From assembly GCA_017390225.1 (NCBI GenBank), contig JAFPCL010000117.1, positions 1 through 5,647 of the forward strand: a DNA stretch of 5,647 nucleotides, written 5' to 3'. The position numbers and the translations under genes were made by a program. Below the pieces are notes generated by a model. It was not told the DNA's origin, ran no database searches, and was given only the letters and a program-made list of their open reading frames with translations. Below, in pieces: positions 5,589 through 5,647 of this stretch. This DNA comes from Clostridia bacterium. Lineage in GTDB: Bacteria > Bacillota > Clostridia > CAKSNL01 > HGM11501. Numbering within the stretch: position 1 is the stretch's first letter; each line of letters opens with the position of its first letter.

Positions 5589-5647
5589 ACCTTATGGCAA
5601 ACAAGCCAGAAAACATTAGTAAACAAAGAGCCAAAAAATGCTCTAAA

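Larger units (their letters stand above)
5478..5647 (+). other. rRNA operon leader (pre-16S), cut by window end
   Basis: Seen: about 170 bases after the consensus promoter without a convincing gene. They hold a boxA-like element, two compact hairpins (5549-5565 and 5573-5588), a weak TGGC-N6-GCCA stem (5595-5608) and a final AGAGC-N8-GCTCT stem (5627-5644). The ending GAGCCAAAAAATGCTCTAAA resembles the sequence just before 16S genes in Clostridia. The 16S 5' end (AGAGTTTGATC motif) is not inside the window, so the gene itself is an inference. The long processing stem used by RNase III cannot be judged without the far side of 16S. Confidence 0.78.

Noticed and set aside
5594..5647. Open frame starting ATGGCAAAC and open to the window end
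   Set aside because: It has no clear ribosome binding site and lies within what looks like the rRNA leader; 18 codons cannot support a gene.
1..5647. CRISPR array, insertion sequence, tRNA gene or phage module
   Set aside because: I saw no regularly spaced repeats, transposase, terminal inverted repeats, tRNA cloverleaf or phage genes on either strand.

Overview
The window looks like a chromosomal segment of a low-to-mid GC, Clostridia-type Firmicute. This rests on the rnf gene order D-G-E-A-B, strong AGGAGG-type ribosome binding sites, a MinD/ParA-family protein, consensus sigma-A promoters and a Firmicutes-style rRNA leader. I cannot name a genus from the sequence.

Bases 1-2812 (+) hold the distal part of an rnf operon: the 3' end of rnfD, then rnfG, rnfE, rnfA and rnfB, packed with overlaps (37 bp D/G, 4 bp G/E, 4 bp E/A) or a 15-bp gap (A/B). 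Together with RnfC (off the left edge) they would form the membrane ferredoxin:NAD+ oxidoreductase that couples electron flow from reduced ferredoxin to NAD+ with Na+ or H+ export. RnfB brings ferredoxin-type Fe-S clusters, RnfG (and RnfD) covalent FMN, and RnfA/RnfE a Cys-ligated Fe centre inside the membrane. A strong hairpin with a T-tract begins at the rnfB stop codon and closes the operon.

Bases 2864-3373 (+) encode a small two-helix membrane protein resembling the YcxB-like family. Its ribosome binding site directly follows the rnfB hairpin. A second, bidirectional hairpin (3421-3458) separates it from the convergent minus-strand genes.

Bases 3500-5247 (-) hold a two-gene unit: a PfkB-family sugar-phosphate kinase (1-phosphofructokinase/tagatose-6-phosphate kinase type), followed 23 bp downstream by minD, the division-site ATPase. 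Neither minC nor minE is adjacent. A candidate extended -10 promoter lies just upstream of the kinase.

Bases 5248-5647 carry no protein gene. The stretch holds the divergent kinase promoter, a short perfect inverted repeat, a perfect-consensus promoter (TTGACA-17-TATAAT) reading rightwards, and a leader with a boxA-like antitermination element, small hairpins and a 16-bp imperfect direct repeat. This is the layout of an rRNA operon leader, so the 16S gene should begin just beyond the right edge.

I see no convincing undescribed system. The points most worth a second look are the minD gene paired with a sugar kinase instead of minC/minE, the hairpin-coupled YcxB-like gene on the end of the rnf operon, and the repeated element in the rRNA leader.
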